A DNA stretch of 64,000 nucleotides, from positions 15,907,833 through 15,971,832 of the forward strand of contig NC_058045.1 in the NCBI RefSeq assembly GCF_020085105.1, in the 5' to 3' direction. A program made the position numbers and the translations under genes. This DNA comes from Siniperca chuatsi (taxonomy: Eukaryota; Chordata; Actinopteri; Centrarchiformes; Sinipercidae). Below are positions 24,425 to 36,940 of this stretch, piece by piece. Numbering within the stretch: position 1 is the stretch's first letter; each line of letters starts with the position of its first letter. The notes under the pieces are model-generated. The model searched no databases, had not been told where the DNA came from, and saw only the letters and a list, made by a program, of their open reading frames with translations.

Positions 24425-27400
24425 TCATGCATTGGAGTCCTCATCTGTTACACTGGGGTTTGGTGAATTTGAAGTCTCTTTGAAGAATTCATCATCTTTC
24501 AGCATGCTCTGTTAAAAGGCACAACACAGAAAAAAAATTAACTTTACAACCAAAAGCACCAAAAGTGTTGTGTGTCCTGGTGAACCTTTAGATTCTTACC
24601 GTCAGGTTCTGAATACCCTCAGAGAAAGCTCCAATCTGTCTCACAGTTCCCTCAGAGTCCTCCATCTGTGAAACAAGACGCAGCTTTCGAACTCACTTAA
24701 CTGAGACCCACAACAGAATACAGAAACCAGATACTTTTACTGAGTAAATATCTTGTAAAAAAAGTCACCTTCCAAGAAACACTGGTGACGATGTACACAC
24801 AGTAAAAGACCAAAGCTCATTTAAATTGGGAGTGTTTTTTCCCCCCATATGATGTACATAATAAATGCCTTTGACAAAAGTACATTTCAGATATACTGTA
24901 CATGCAATTAGATGTTTTAAGTGATATAAAAAACATTATTCAATAGACCCTTTGAAGAACAAGCCCACCTGTTCTAGCCTGTCAAGGTCGTCCTCATATA
25001 TTTGCAGCTCGAAGCCTTTCTGAAAGCTTCGTCCCTTTGGCATCTCCACATCCATGGGACACACATACTCCTCACTCTCATCCTGCTTTTTCTTCCTCAG
25101 ACTGCCAAAGTTACCAAATGACAGTTTCCTTGGCTGTTGTGAACAAGGAGAGAGAAGACAAAGAAATACAAAATATCAATTTTACATAGCTACATTTAGA
25201 TAGACAAACAAAAATGCACATGCCCTTCAGGGATCCAATTTTTTCTTTTGAATTCTTAATCTTTTTAATAACTTAATACCAAGTTTTTGTGACTACATAA
25301 TGGCAGTTTAATGTAAACAAACTTTTAAGGGTCTACTAATCGAAAATGGTTTAGTTAGGTTTAGAGTTTAAAGAATCTGCATAGTTGCATTTTAGCCTGT
25401 TAATTCTTGATGTAGTCTTTTTTTCATTTTATTTGAATTTACTCTTTACAAGAATGTACCTTTTCATGTCAAAAATGTAAGTATAAAATATAGTATTATG
25501 TAAAATCCAATGTAGATTTTACAGATTTCCAAAACCATTCCATAAAATAAAAATAAATAAATATTTATTGGATATTCATCACCATGGGAACCCCTGTAAG
25601 AGAAATACTAGCAGTACTCTTTAGAAGCATAGACCGTCTATCCTCAAGAACTCTTGCGTTACCTTGACCTTAGTGGTGGCAGTGAGCAGAGTGTAATCTG
25701 GGTTTTCAAGACACTCCTGTTTGAGCTGCTGGGCCTCTGAGCCAATGAGCAGGTTGAAATGTGTGGCGAGGTGGCGGCGCAGCAGCGTCTTGTTGGGGGG
25801 GATGTTCAGCAGCAAAGCCATGGTCTCCACGTTGAACCGAGGCTCCAGAACCTGAAGAGAGGAGACGTATTAGGAGTGGATACTTTTAGTAGAGAACCTC
25901 TGTTTCCCAGGAAGACACCGGACTCACCATCAGGCCTCCGTGCACACCGCTGCCTCTCAGGTTGGGAGCGTATTCAGCGAGGTCCACAGACCGCAGCCAC
26001 TCCATCACCCTATGGTTGGTCCACTGGGAAATCTCTGCTGGAGAAATATTGTTCTATGGGAACAAAGCACAGAAAGAGAATTAGAAACTGAGAGTATGTT
26101 TACATACACAGCTGTGCATTATAAAATGAGTATGTCAAACAGTAAAACAGGCTGCAAAGCCCTGTCAAAACATTTCTCAGGTGAGCTGATGAAGTGAATG
26201 CACCTCGTCAGATGGCCTACGACGCAAGCAGTTGGGCTCGTAGTTGTTAAGCCGTAGCACCTGGATAGCTCTCTTGATACTGAGGTGATGCAGGACACTC
26301 CCCACTTTCAGAGAAAGCAGGTCATCCTGAGGGACAAAGTTAGACATCAATGACTTCAAACAATAAAAGCAAAGTTCAGTTGAAGTTGTGACAAAGTATA
26401 AATTATAAAAGAACATAACATATTAGCAGTAAAAATGAACATTTCCTGGAAAAGAAGCCTCTGTAAAGAAATCGCAGTTTGAACAGAGGCAGACGCTGAG
26501 GTGTGACTTTACTGTCCCGAATATGGAGGGGGAGACCAGGCCATCTCCAGTGGAGCTCATCAGACTCTCCATGCAATAATCGTAATGTGAGATGGCATTG
26601 GAGAGACCAGACCTACATTTCCGCGGGGTCTGTGGAGGAAGCGCATGTGTCTCACCAACACTCACCACTGTCATGTAATGCAGCATGCGACCATCCACCC
26701 TCCCCTCATCAAACTGGGTCTTATACTGAGGTAGGCCGATGTCATCCAGCCATCCTGAGAGGAAAGGGAAAGTGTCATAAGAAGGAGGTCGAGTTGACAA
26801 TCAAGTATAATTCAAAGTAAAAGTGAAGTGGTCAAGAAGAAGACTCAGAAGACCAGCAGATCATTGATAACTTGGTTCACATCTTGGACTGGCAACTGGT
26901 ACTCACTCGTCACCCAGTTGTAGTCCAGCTTTCCCTTACTATCCTCCTCCTCTGAGCCGAGGGCCTGCAGAGCCAGCTGCAGCTTCTTTCTGTGCAGCGG
27001 GTGTTTGATGCCCAGCTCCTAAACAGCCGCAAGAAGACAAGTAAGTATCATACACAACATTCTTGAGGTACCACGTGGTAAGTTCAGCAACAAGAATACT
27101 TTGTCAGTCTGCCGGCTTTGCTAAACATAAAATTCTTCTGCTTCATCTCACCCTCTCCAGGTCCTGTTGGGAGGCCTGCAGCAGCGTCTGACCGGAGGAG
27201 ATCCATACACGAGCCATGTTCACATAAAGACCGAGACCCTGATCATGCAGCCAGTCACACACCTGATCCTTTGACCAGCGTGCAAAGGGAGCATCAACAT
27301 CACTAAGACAAAGAAATAAGGAAAGAAAAGTCAAAACTTTCAAAAGGTATGAAGGCATATTCACGTAGTGGAATAAAAAAAAAAAAAAGGAAACAAACAA

Positions 27401-30400
27401 AATATACAAGTTGAAATTTTGAGTATAGTACATGCATTTTTGAAGTCTTTGTTATCTCAACAAAGATTGCTTTGTGAAAAATCATCATGTGATCTCTGAA
27501 ACAAGGAAACCACATTCTGAGTCTCATTATTCAGGCTGAATGCACAGACTTACTTGTTGACTCTTTGGAGGTCACGAGACCAACCCAGTCTGGGTCCCGC
27601 TGTGGCTCGCACTCCACCCCTCTTGAACTCACCCTCTGGTAGGTTGTCATCCAGGTTAAATGTGGTAGACTGACTCCTTTTTAGCCTTAAAACATTTGAC
27701 ATTCAAGTCCATTTATTACAAAACATCCTCACAATCATACAAAATATAGCCAATGATAAAATACTTACACTTACACATTTTTCATATTTCTAGCTGAATC
27801 TGAAAGTGTTACATGTAAAATGTTTCCATTATTCTAAAAAGGCATTCAAATTATTTTGCCAAGTTTTTTTTATTACTCAATCAAAGAGTTACTTATTTTA
27901 CTATTCTTAAAATCAAGAGCTAAAGATTCTCATGTAATTTTCTACTCACTTCCCGAAGAGTTTCTTTATTCCTTTGGATTTTTTCTTGCTCTCTGGGGTC
28001 GTAGGGAGAGTGTGGGTGCTGTCGCTGTTAGCTGACCTCTGTGGCAGCCCGGCCAGATCCAGATGGTCAGTGCCCTGTCGCTCTGTTTCAGCTGTACAAA
28101 CAAATGCCAGCAGAAAATCATCAGCAAGTGTTGCTGGAGACAGAGCTGCTGCACAGGGTCAGTGTAGAGACCCAAGAAAACACTCAGACAGACACATGAC
28201 GTCTCCTAGACCCAGACAGACTGAGAGGTCACGGCGGTGGGCATTAAAAGCAATACCCTCTCTAGTATGCATGCATCAGACAGGCTTGATGTCTGACTAA
28301 CACTGGAATAAAATAATTAAAAAAATTATTCCATTATATAAAAAGTTAATTAGTTGTTTTGTTTTAGATTTTTAGTGGCCTTCAGGATCCAAATAGATAA
28401 TTTTAGCTGATAATCTGGATCTCGACACAGATTTATGTTTGGAAAAGGGTTTGACAGAAACAAAGAGTGTAAACAAATACATGCAGGCACACAGGCAAAT
28501 CAACATACACATGCATATACATGGCTGTATGTTGGAAATACAACATTTCTGCAGCATTGGGTAGTGACAAGAGTGGGGCTGTTGAAGCACTGAGATGTGA
28601 TTTGAATGGATGAGTTTAGAAAAGGCATAGGTAAACAATGGTATAGGATATATTCAGTAGATTCCTTTGTTTTCTTCAGAGAACTACTGCAACCCTACAA
28701 TGACCTGTGGTCTATACTGTACCTAGCATAGGCGCACTTGCACTCCGGCTGCGATCTTCATGTGTTACAAATCACACACAACACACGACAGGGTCCAACA
28801 GAAAAAGAACAAGACAAAGGGCAGAAATTATAATTGAAATAACAACAGGATTGGAGAGGTGGAACAAACACCGACATACATGTGTACAGCACACACATAA
28901 AAGCACATACACAGAACGACATCCAACAGCACCGAAACAGACTTCCATAATTAAATGGGGACCACAGTTTGTGTGGGCTGCAAATTATGGTCTTAGTCCA
29001 TATAATATATTACATGGGTGTGGCTTGTCCATGTTGGAAGAAAAACCTCCAGGAAAATCTCACTCTCTAGTAAACAGCCACTTCCACACCTAGCTTAATG
29101 TCAAAATAGCATCAAATACAGACTGAGTCAACCTGTAAACTTGTCCCTATCCAGCTGCTAAATCATGTGGTTTGCTTTTACCAAGGTTAGGGGTACTGGC
29201 TGTCTTCTTGCCCGCACGGATCTTGAAGAAGCCCTTTCCAAAAGATGAACGAGCCTTTCTCGAGCCAAAGCGGTCGTCCTCCGTGGTGGCAGGCAAGGTA
29301 GCAGAGGGACTCATGGGCGGCTTTTCACTGATCTTACTGATCTCTTCACTTGTATTCTGAGAGAACAAAACACATTAATCCTATATGGCTGTTTAGATTA
29401 AATTAGATTCTACCTTTTTGTCATTGCACAGAGTACAAGTACTGAGACAATAAAATGCAGTTTAGCATCTAATCAGAAGTGCAAAAAGCAGTAAAGTGCT
29501 GAGTAATGTGCATATGTATAGTGGTAATACATAAATAAACAGTATGGGATACACTAAGATAAATACAGTATGAACATGTTAAAGTAGGTAACTATGTTCA
29601 TACATGCTGTGCTACAAGTGCTGGTTAAGTATAATTTGCTAAACTTGTAGCAGAATATTTGGATATAGAATCAAAATATTTTAACTTTTACTGTAAAGGA
29701 AAGAAACAGTTAAGGATATAGACCGCACACAACATGTAGTATATTCTAAAGGCTATAAACACTTTGGATGCTGTGGTGCATTTTACAGATTTATGAGACA
29801 AACAGTACGAGGCAAAGAGAAGAAGAGAGAGAGAATAAGTACAATTTGTAGCAACTTTCTGAGAGGAAGCAATGGTATGTTTCACTGAAACAGGACTCTT
29901 TTCCCATAATCAATCAATCATGTATGTTTCCTGTGCTCAAACTGTGTAACTTACCTTTTCATTATTGCTCCTATCCAGCTGGTCCTGGCTGCCAATCTTT
30001 GTGGTATCTTGGTTGCTGAAATGACAAACCATAACAATTCGCACTTCACTCATGGCAGTGTTGTGGAGATAGTGAGCTTGTCTCACAGGGTCATGAGAAG
30101 CAGCAGTGTGGGGCTACAGGATATAAACTACTGTTACACACATTCTTCTCGTGTAATTTAAAGGGTACTGAGACACTTCCTCACACTCTAGCTGCAGCTA
30201 ATGAACAAAAACAGGTCAGCCTGCTTATACAAACAAGAGTAGACTAGTGTGTTTAAATTGCTGCTCTGAGCAGCACTCTATACGCAGTGTGTAAATGGTA
30301 CATGGTACAATGGTACAAAATATTGCTATCACATCATTATCTTAATATCAATGTTACAATATTTACTAAATTATGTAAAGAATGTACTCAAAACAATACA

Positions 30401-33400
30401 GTAAAAAGTTAAATCCTGTTTGTTCTTTTATGTCAAAACATATATCTTTCTTTTTTCACTGGAACAAACTTTCAAAACCTATATGCATGCTATGCTAGGT
30501 CTGATTCTTTGTATAATTGTTTAGTTTCTAAATAATTAATTCTGAGAACAGTAAAAAAAAGTATGTCCTACACAGGAGATCAATCCTCCGCTGTAAGTGG
30601 TCTGATTGCTTGTCACTTAAGTGCACACCACTGTGCCTTCTACTGATGAAGATATACCCTTGTATTCTTTATAGCAATGAAGTGTAACAGGAAAGTACGA
30701 GTTGAACACATGGCACGCCACCACATGTACATGTTACTTGCCCCAACTAAATAAATATGGCAGTCGGTGTCATCGAAAAGCACTTAGATCATACATATCA
30801 GCTACATAAAACCAGTCAGTAAAGCCTGCAACATTTTCTGGACATTTTATTTATACATATTCATTCATGCAAATGAGTTGTGGCATACACACACACACAC
30901 ACACACACACAAAAAAACTTAAGTAAAAAATATCAGTATCTACTGAAAAAAAGCTACATTAGCCACAACTCTACATTGAACTTGACTTGCAATAAATAAG
31001 TCTTTTCATATTTCACCTTTCTAAATCTGTTGGTGCAGACTCTGATACTCGTTCTGGATCTGAAGGGCTGGGTGTGGGTGAAGGGTCTTCACCCAGTCCA
31101 TTGAGGACCTCCAACTAAGCACAGATCAGAATGACAAAAGAAGACAGAAAAAAAACAGAGAACACGTAATACTTAAAAATCCAAGTTTGCACTGTCTAAA
31201 AAAACAAAAACTTGTATATTCTCCTGGGGCTGTGAGAACACTGCAGTCTAAATCTGTACACATGCTTAGAGAACTGACAGGAGATGTTATTCAATTAATT
31301 GGATGTCGAGCCCTTCAACACTCATTTCACAAGTGTAAAATTTATGTGAGCTATTAGTGTTTAAGCATTTTAGAGTTTAATGAGATTTTAAGTTGCTTGA
31401 GGGAAAAAGGTAAAAGCCTACAGTACGAGTCATTATTTCATTTCAAACCTTTATTTAAACTCGATGGACCAACTGAGGTTGCCCTCATTTGGAATGATGT
31501 TGAGTTACATACAAGTTAAAAATAAAATGGGACAAAACTAGAAAGTATAGGACAATAAATTAGAAAGATGACACAACCAAAAATAAAGTGAGGTTTAACA
31601 CTTTGTTAAACATCTTAGGTCTCTTTTTCTACATTTTTAAAACACTGAAATTGCTTGTGACATTATGTTTTAATTATGCTATATTGTTTAAATTAAATTT
31701 AATGAAGTCCCCCCACTAGCGACTGTTAGATTTTTTTAGATGCTAGCATTTGTGACACCACATCATACTATGCTACACAAACCTCATCTGGGCTCGTCCT
31801 TTTCAGCTGTTCAACATCTGTAACTTCATGCTTTTCTGACTCCGCAGACACAGAGTTGGTTAAGAAGAATGTGATGGATCCATCACCATGACTCTCGACA
31901 TGCTCATTATCTTTGGTTTTCTCTGTAGTGGACAATGAAGAAGATGCAATTGAAAAATTTGACATGTAAGCAACAGAAAAATAAGTTTATCCGATAAGAC
32001 TAACTTCATCTATTGTCTCTAGACAGATCTTACAAGACAGTCTAGAAATAAAATCAAATGAAATTTGTTGCAGAAAGTACAGAACAGAGTTTAATAAACA
32101 AAAGTATCAGCAAACAGCAAGCTAAGGGCAATACGACCACATAGAGTTGAAGAGAATAAAGCTGACTAATTGCTCCCTGTGGTGAATTATCTCTAGCTCT
32201 AGTTTCAAGTCTCTGTAAAATTTTCACATTGTACTGAAGTAAATCACATTATTATTAAATCTACTCAAACAGAGGAGTTATCCAACCTTTCTTCCCCTGC
32301 ACTGACATCACCATGTCTTGAACTTTCTTATACCGCAGCAGCGACTGCTTTAGTTCCTCAATCTTACGATCCTGCGAAGGACAAGACAATTAAAACCAGC
32401 GAGGCAAATTTTTCTGGAGGAGAGTTGAATGTGATACAAAGCAAATCACAACTTGTCAAATGTACCTTCTCTTCATTGGCTGCCATCAACGATTCAACTG
32501 CCTTTTTCATTCTCTGCACTTCCACATCTAGTGAGGAAAGAAAATTATTACAGACAGAACTATAGTGTTTATGTGGGGATGGATACTAAGCCTGAACACA
32601 CAGGGTGCAGCTGGATGATTGAATACATTACGACCGCAACATTACTGACTGTAATTCCAGTAACATCGCAGCCACAGTCTTTGTTTTTTGAGTCCTTCAA
32701 ATTAATACACCATATCCTTGTGTGAGCAGGTGTTTCACATATTTCACTTTGGTAGAACATTTTCACTTTTCAGAACACACACTCTTCTGGATTATTCAAA
32801 CCGTTGCGCTACAGGTTTATTATCTCTAAGTAATCCAAAATAAAGGCACTCTAATGCGATCTCTAACAAGAAACTAACACACACTGATGAATACTTTTAA
32901 ATTTGTTTCAAGATGCGTGAGATATAATAATATTAATCTGACATTTTAAAAATAATAAAAGAAGTGCTAATTAAGGACTCCTATAGTGATTTAGACTAGT
33001 TCGCCGTATGTGCAGAGTCATGTTGAGGGAGTCTGTGCACTGAATGAAAAATGAAATTGTTCAAATAAATTAGAGACGTCTGACTGAGGGATAGATATGA
33101 AGATAGCAATCACATCAAAGATACCGTCACACGACACTGACATGACAACAACATTACATGTTAGCAGGGCACACACTGGTTGTTGGTGTGAGCAGGGGAA
33201 GGTTTAGAGGAGTTTGAGGAGAGATATTGAGGGAGGTGATTATTGTTGGAGGACATGAGCCAGGAGGATGAGTGAGCAGCCTGAATGGTTATGACAAACA
33301 ACACAATTCATTCCTCATTCCTGCTGAAAACACAAAGCAGACATTCCTTGCTGCTGGTTGGACATTAAAACACACAGATACACAGTCTTTGAATGACCTT

Positions 33401-36400
33401 GGTTTTGTTCAGTTCCTTAAAACATTTTAACAGACTGGTGATGTGGTGCTCTGTGGTCAGGTATTAGCACTTCAATGGGTTATAATGGACAAGCAGAGTT
33501 CAGGTGGCTCATGCTCGTTCATGCAAACATGGGGTTGAGATGGGTGCAGCAATAAAGTGCAATAATAAACACAAGCATAAAAACCCCCCTTACGTTTTTC
33601 TTTCAGCCTCTTTCTAAGAGTTTCGTCTGGATGAGAGACTAAACAGGACAAAGAATTATGAAACAGAAACTGGTTGGTTGCAGATTCTGACTTCTTGTCA
33701 AACTAAGCCTAGTGCTTTGTTAATCATACATAGATATCACCACTCAATCATTTAACAAAGTTGAATAGGAGTTTAAACATCATGCATGCTCATCTTCAGT
33801 AAGGCTTGTGATTCGACTGGCTTTCCCACCTCTCTCTGTGGAATCTGCACTGCTCGAGGCGATGGCTTTGAAGCCTGTCTCATCCTGTAGTCTCCTCATC
33901 TCACCATCTTTGCCCTCCAGCTGCCTCCTCAGCATGGCTAGTTCCTCCTGTCCAACAGAGGACAACAATGAGGATATTTCCTCCACAGAGACACTACCTC
34001 CCCCACCCCAACTCAACACTACAAACAAACCACAACACAAAAGGTTCAGATGCTGACGTGGCATACAGGCACGCAGGCCACACCTGCTCTGAAGGGTAAC
34101 GTGTGTGAGGTGGGTGGTAAGAACTGATGTCTGGGAGAGCTGGGGTAATAACAAATACAGGAGCCATTATACAGAAAAAACATGTTTTAGTGACCGGAAT
34201 AGGAATCACGCATGGAGACAGACAAATTAAATTATAAAGATGTTTTAATGAAGATGGTCAGAAAAAAGGAAAATCAGTGGGACAAGTGTAAAGAGGGATA
34301 AAGAAAGACAGAAAAACGGAACGCTGCCAACTCTTGACAAAAACCCCAAATTAAAGCATACCTGTGGTTTGAAAAACTGGTGCAGACTTAAGGAAGTGGT
34401 TTTTGACTACACATGACTTTTTGCATTTTACTGTACTGCACAGTTCAGTAAATTAAGTATTTTATTGTTTGCAAAAAGTGACATCATTTTGCCTAAAATG
34501 GTAAAAAAACAAAACATGGAAACCTGCTGCAAACCAGATTTATTGATTTTTCCCCTCAAAAAAATAAAAACAGAAGAGCCAAAGGGAGAGGTCAAAAACC
34601 ATAATCATACAGCAAGCAAAACAGTCATCCTGAGAAAAGCCAACCTTCATAGCCTGGAGTTTGTGCTCCTTCCTCTGTTTCTCATACTGCATCTGGCCCA
34701 TTTTGATTTTCAGGCTAGAAAGCTTGGCCATTAGCGACTAGCAGTAGAGAGACAAACCAAGGAAGAGAGAGAAAATAGAGATGCAAGAAGTGAAAGACAA
34801 AAGAGGTCAAGAAGGTGGAATACCCAAGATTCAAACCAAGATATTTACATTATAAAAGCACATTAAAAAAATAGACACTGCTGATCAACAGTCCAAAGAG
34901 CAGTTTTTCACACTACGGTTAGCAACTGCAAAGGTGCAATTCCTCCTAAGTTTAGACATAAACACGCAACATGCTCATGACCGATGAACCTCCAGATCAA
35001 ATGGAGTCATAAAAATCATAATATAATAACTCAATTCAGAGCCTTACGAACAGCCAACAGCATCTTTAAACCAGAATAAATCATAAATGAAATGAATAAA
35101 TCATACTGGGAGCTGTTTACATAAGTAGGAGGATATTTTAACCTGAAAGAAAGTGGCATGTTGTATTGAGTTAAGTAGTGACACTAACAGTTTTTTGGTT
35201 AACAGTTTTTTAACTATTTTGACAGCAAGAGGGGCTCCCTACAAACAAAAAGAGATTAGCTGGAAGAGACAGCACCTGAAGATACATAAACAGCCATGAA
35301 AGAATAAGATGTCATGAATAATTTTTCATATAAACAGTGAAAGTGTGCAGACTTCCCTGTGACAACTCACCTTTGTGGATTTAAGTTTCTTTTCGTACTG
35401 TAGTTTTTCACTCTCCAGCACTGTCAATCTGTACCGCAGTTCATTAATTTCAAGAATCAAATCCTGAAAAGAATAGAAATTGCATATCACAGAATGGTAG
35501 TAAAATAGCATACTAAAATACCGGTAATACTTTAATGGCTGTTGATTTTCCAGTATGAATTTCATTATGGCAGCTCACATTCTACAAGGTTTATATTTCA
35601 TTAACCATTCATATCATTCAAATCTGATTTAACTCAGCAGAAATGGTACAGTACAGTATAAATATACTCTATAAAGTAACTCTAGATACATTTAAAAAGG
35701 AACTGAATTCCTTGTAGAGTAGATGCTTCAAAGCAGCAGCAGTGATGAAACGAGAGGAAGCTGCTTGTAGAAGAGAAGTGATATATGTGCTGTGAGGCGG
35801 AACATGGACAGCAGCTTTTTGTTCCAGTGGGCTGGAAGAGACGACGGCGCTGCTTCAACAATAACATGACGTGTTTGAAAGCTTTCCAAGTATTCCGCAT
35901 GGTTCATCTGGAAGCAGAAATCTCGCCACCTCTAGTAAACAAATGATTGACATCTTAATGTTTGTAAAGCCTTTGACCAGAGGGCAGTAAATGTGAGGTT
36001 TTTCACTTATAAATCACAACAAACACAGCAGGAGTATTTCCCATGGATAGTTCAGAGAATGTTGACATTTCCTTGAGGTGCTAGAACATTTATCTGACTT
36101 TCTTCCTCAACACACAGCTGCTTTGAGACTGGCAATAAAAGAAGAAGTCCCTCTCCCAGACAGGTGTCAAATGAGTGTTTGTTTTGTGTGTGTGTGTGTG
36201 TGTATTGAGATGAGAGAGAGAAAGGACACAGGCAGAAACAAAGAGAATTCCTGTCCTAAGAATCAGCTCACATACCTCACTGTCCCTAAACCTGTCAAAG
36301 TCAAGTCTCTCATTGTCCATGGAATTCAGCTTCAGCTTTAGGTTGGACACCTCAGACATCAGTTCTAGCTTCTGGGTCTCCAGGGCAGTTCTGCAGAGAA

Positions 36401-36899
36401 GCTCCTACAATGATAAATGAAGACCGTGACAAAAAACGTTGTGGTTGCTATGAGGTCAGTATTAGCAGCGCAAACAGCATAGGCAGTATGAGCATTGTTG
36501 TAAATATTTAAAATAATAATAATAAAGATGAAGCGGACAACATGTACAAAGCTCACTAGTAAGCAATGTGTGTAGTCTTGTTGTTTGTCCTATGATGATG
36601 ATGATGATTTGCAAAAATGTGAAGGTTCAGTGCTTCGTGCTAAAAGCAGACATGGAAATCAGCCAGCATTATCTCAATAGCTGACAACAAGCACAAGGAG
36701 ACACTTGTGGACCGGACACAGCAGCACACTGGGAAATATGCATTTATCAAGCACAGCAGATGTTTGCTGACAGAAAGACATGAACTCAGATCTTCTAGTT
36801 AAAAGTCAGTGTCCCTTCCACGCATGTGAACATAGCTTTCTACTGGGTGGATCTTGATCTTGTCTGCAAACAGTTTGTCCTAACCTATATTACATATGA

Positions 36900-36940
<41 letters not shown>

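Noticed and set aside
26423-26640. Open minus-strand reading continuing past the donor of the ppfibp1 exon at 26666.
   Set aside because: The exon has a normal GTGAGT donor and joins in phase to the next SAM exon, so this is intron read-through.
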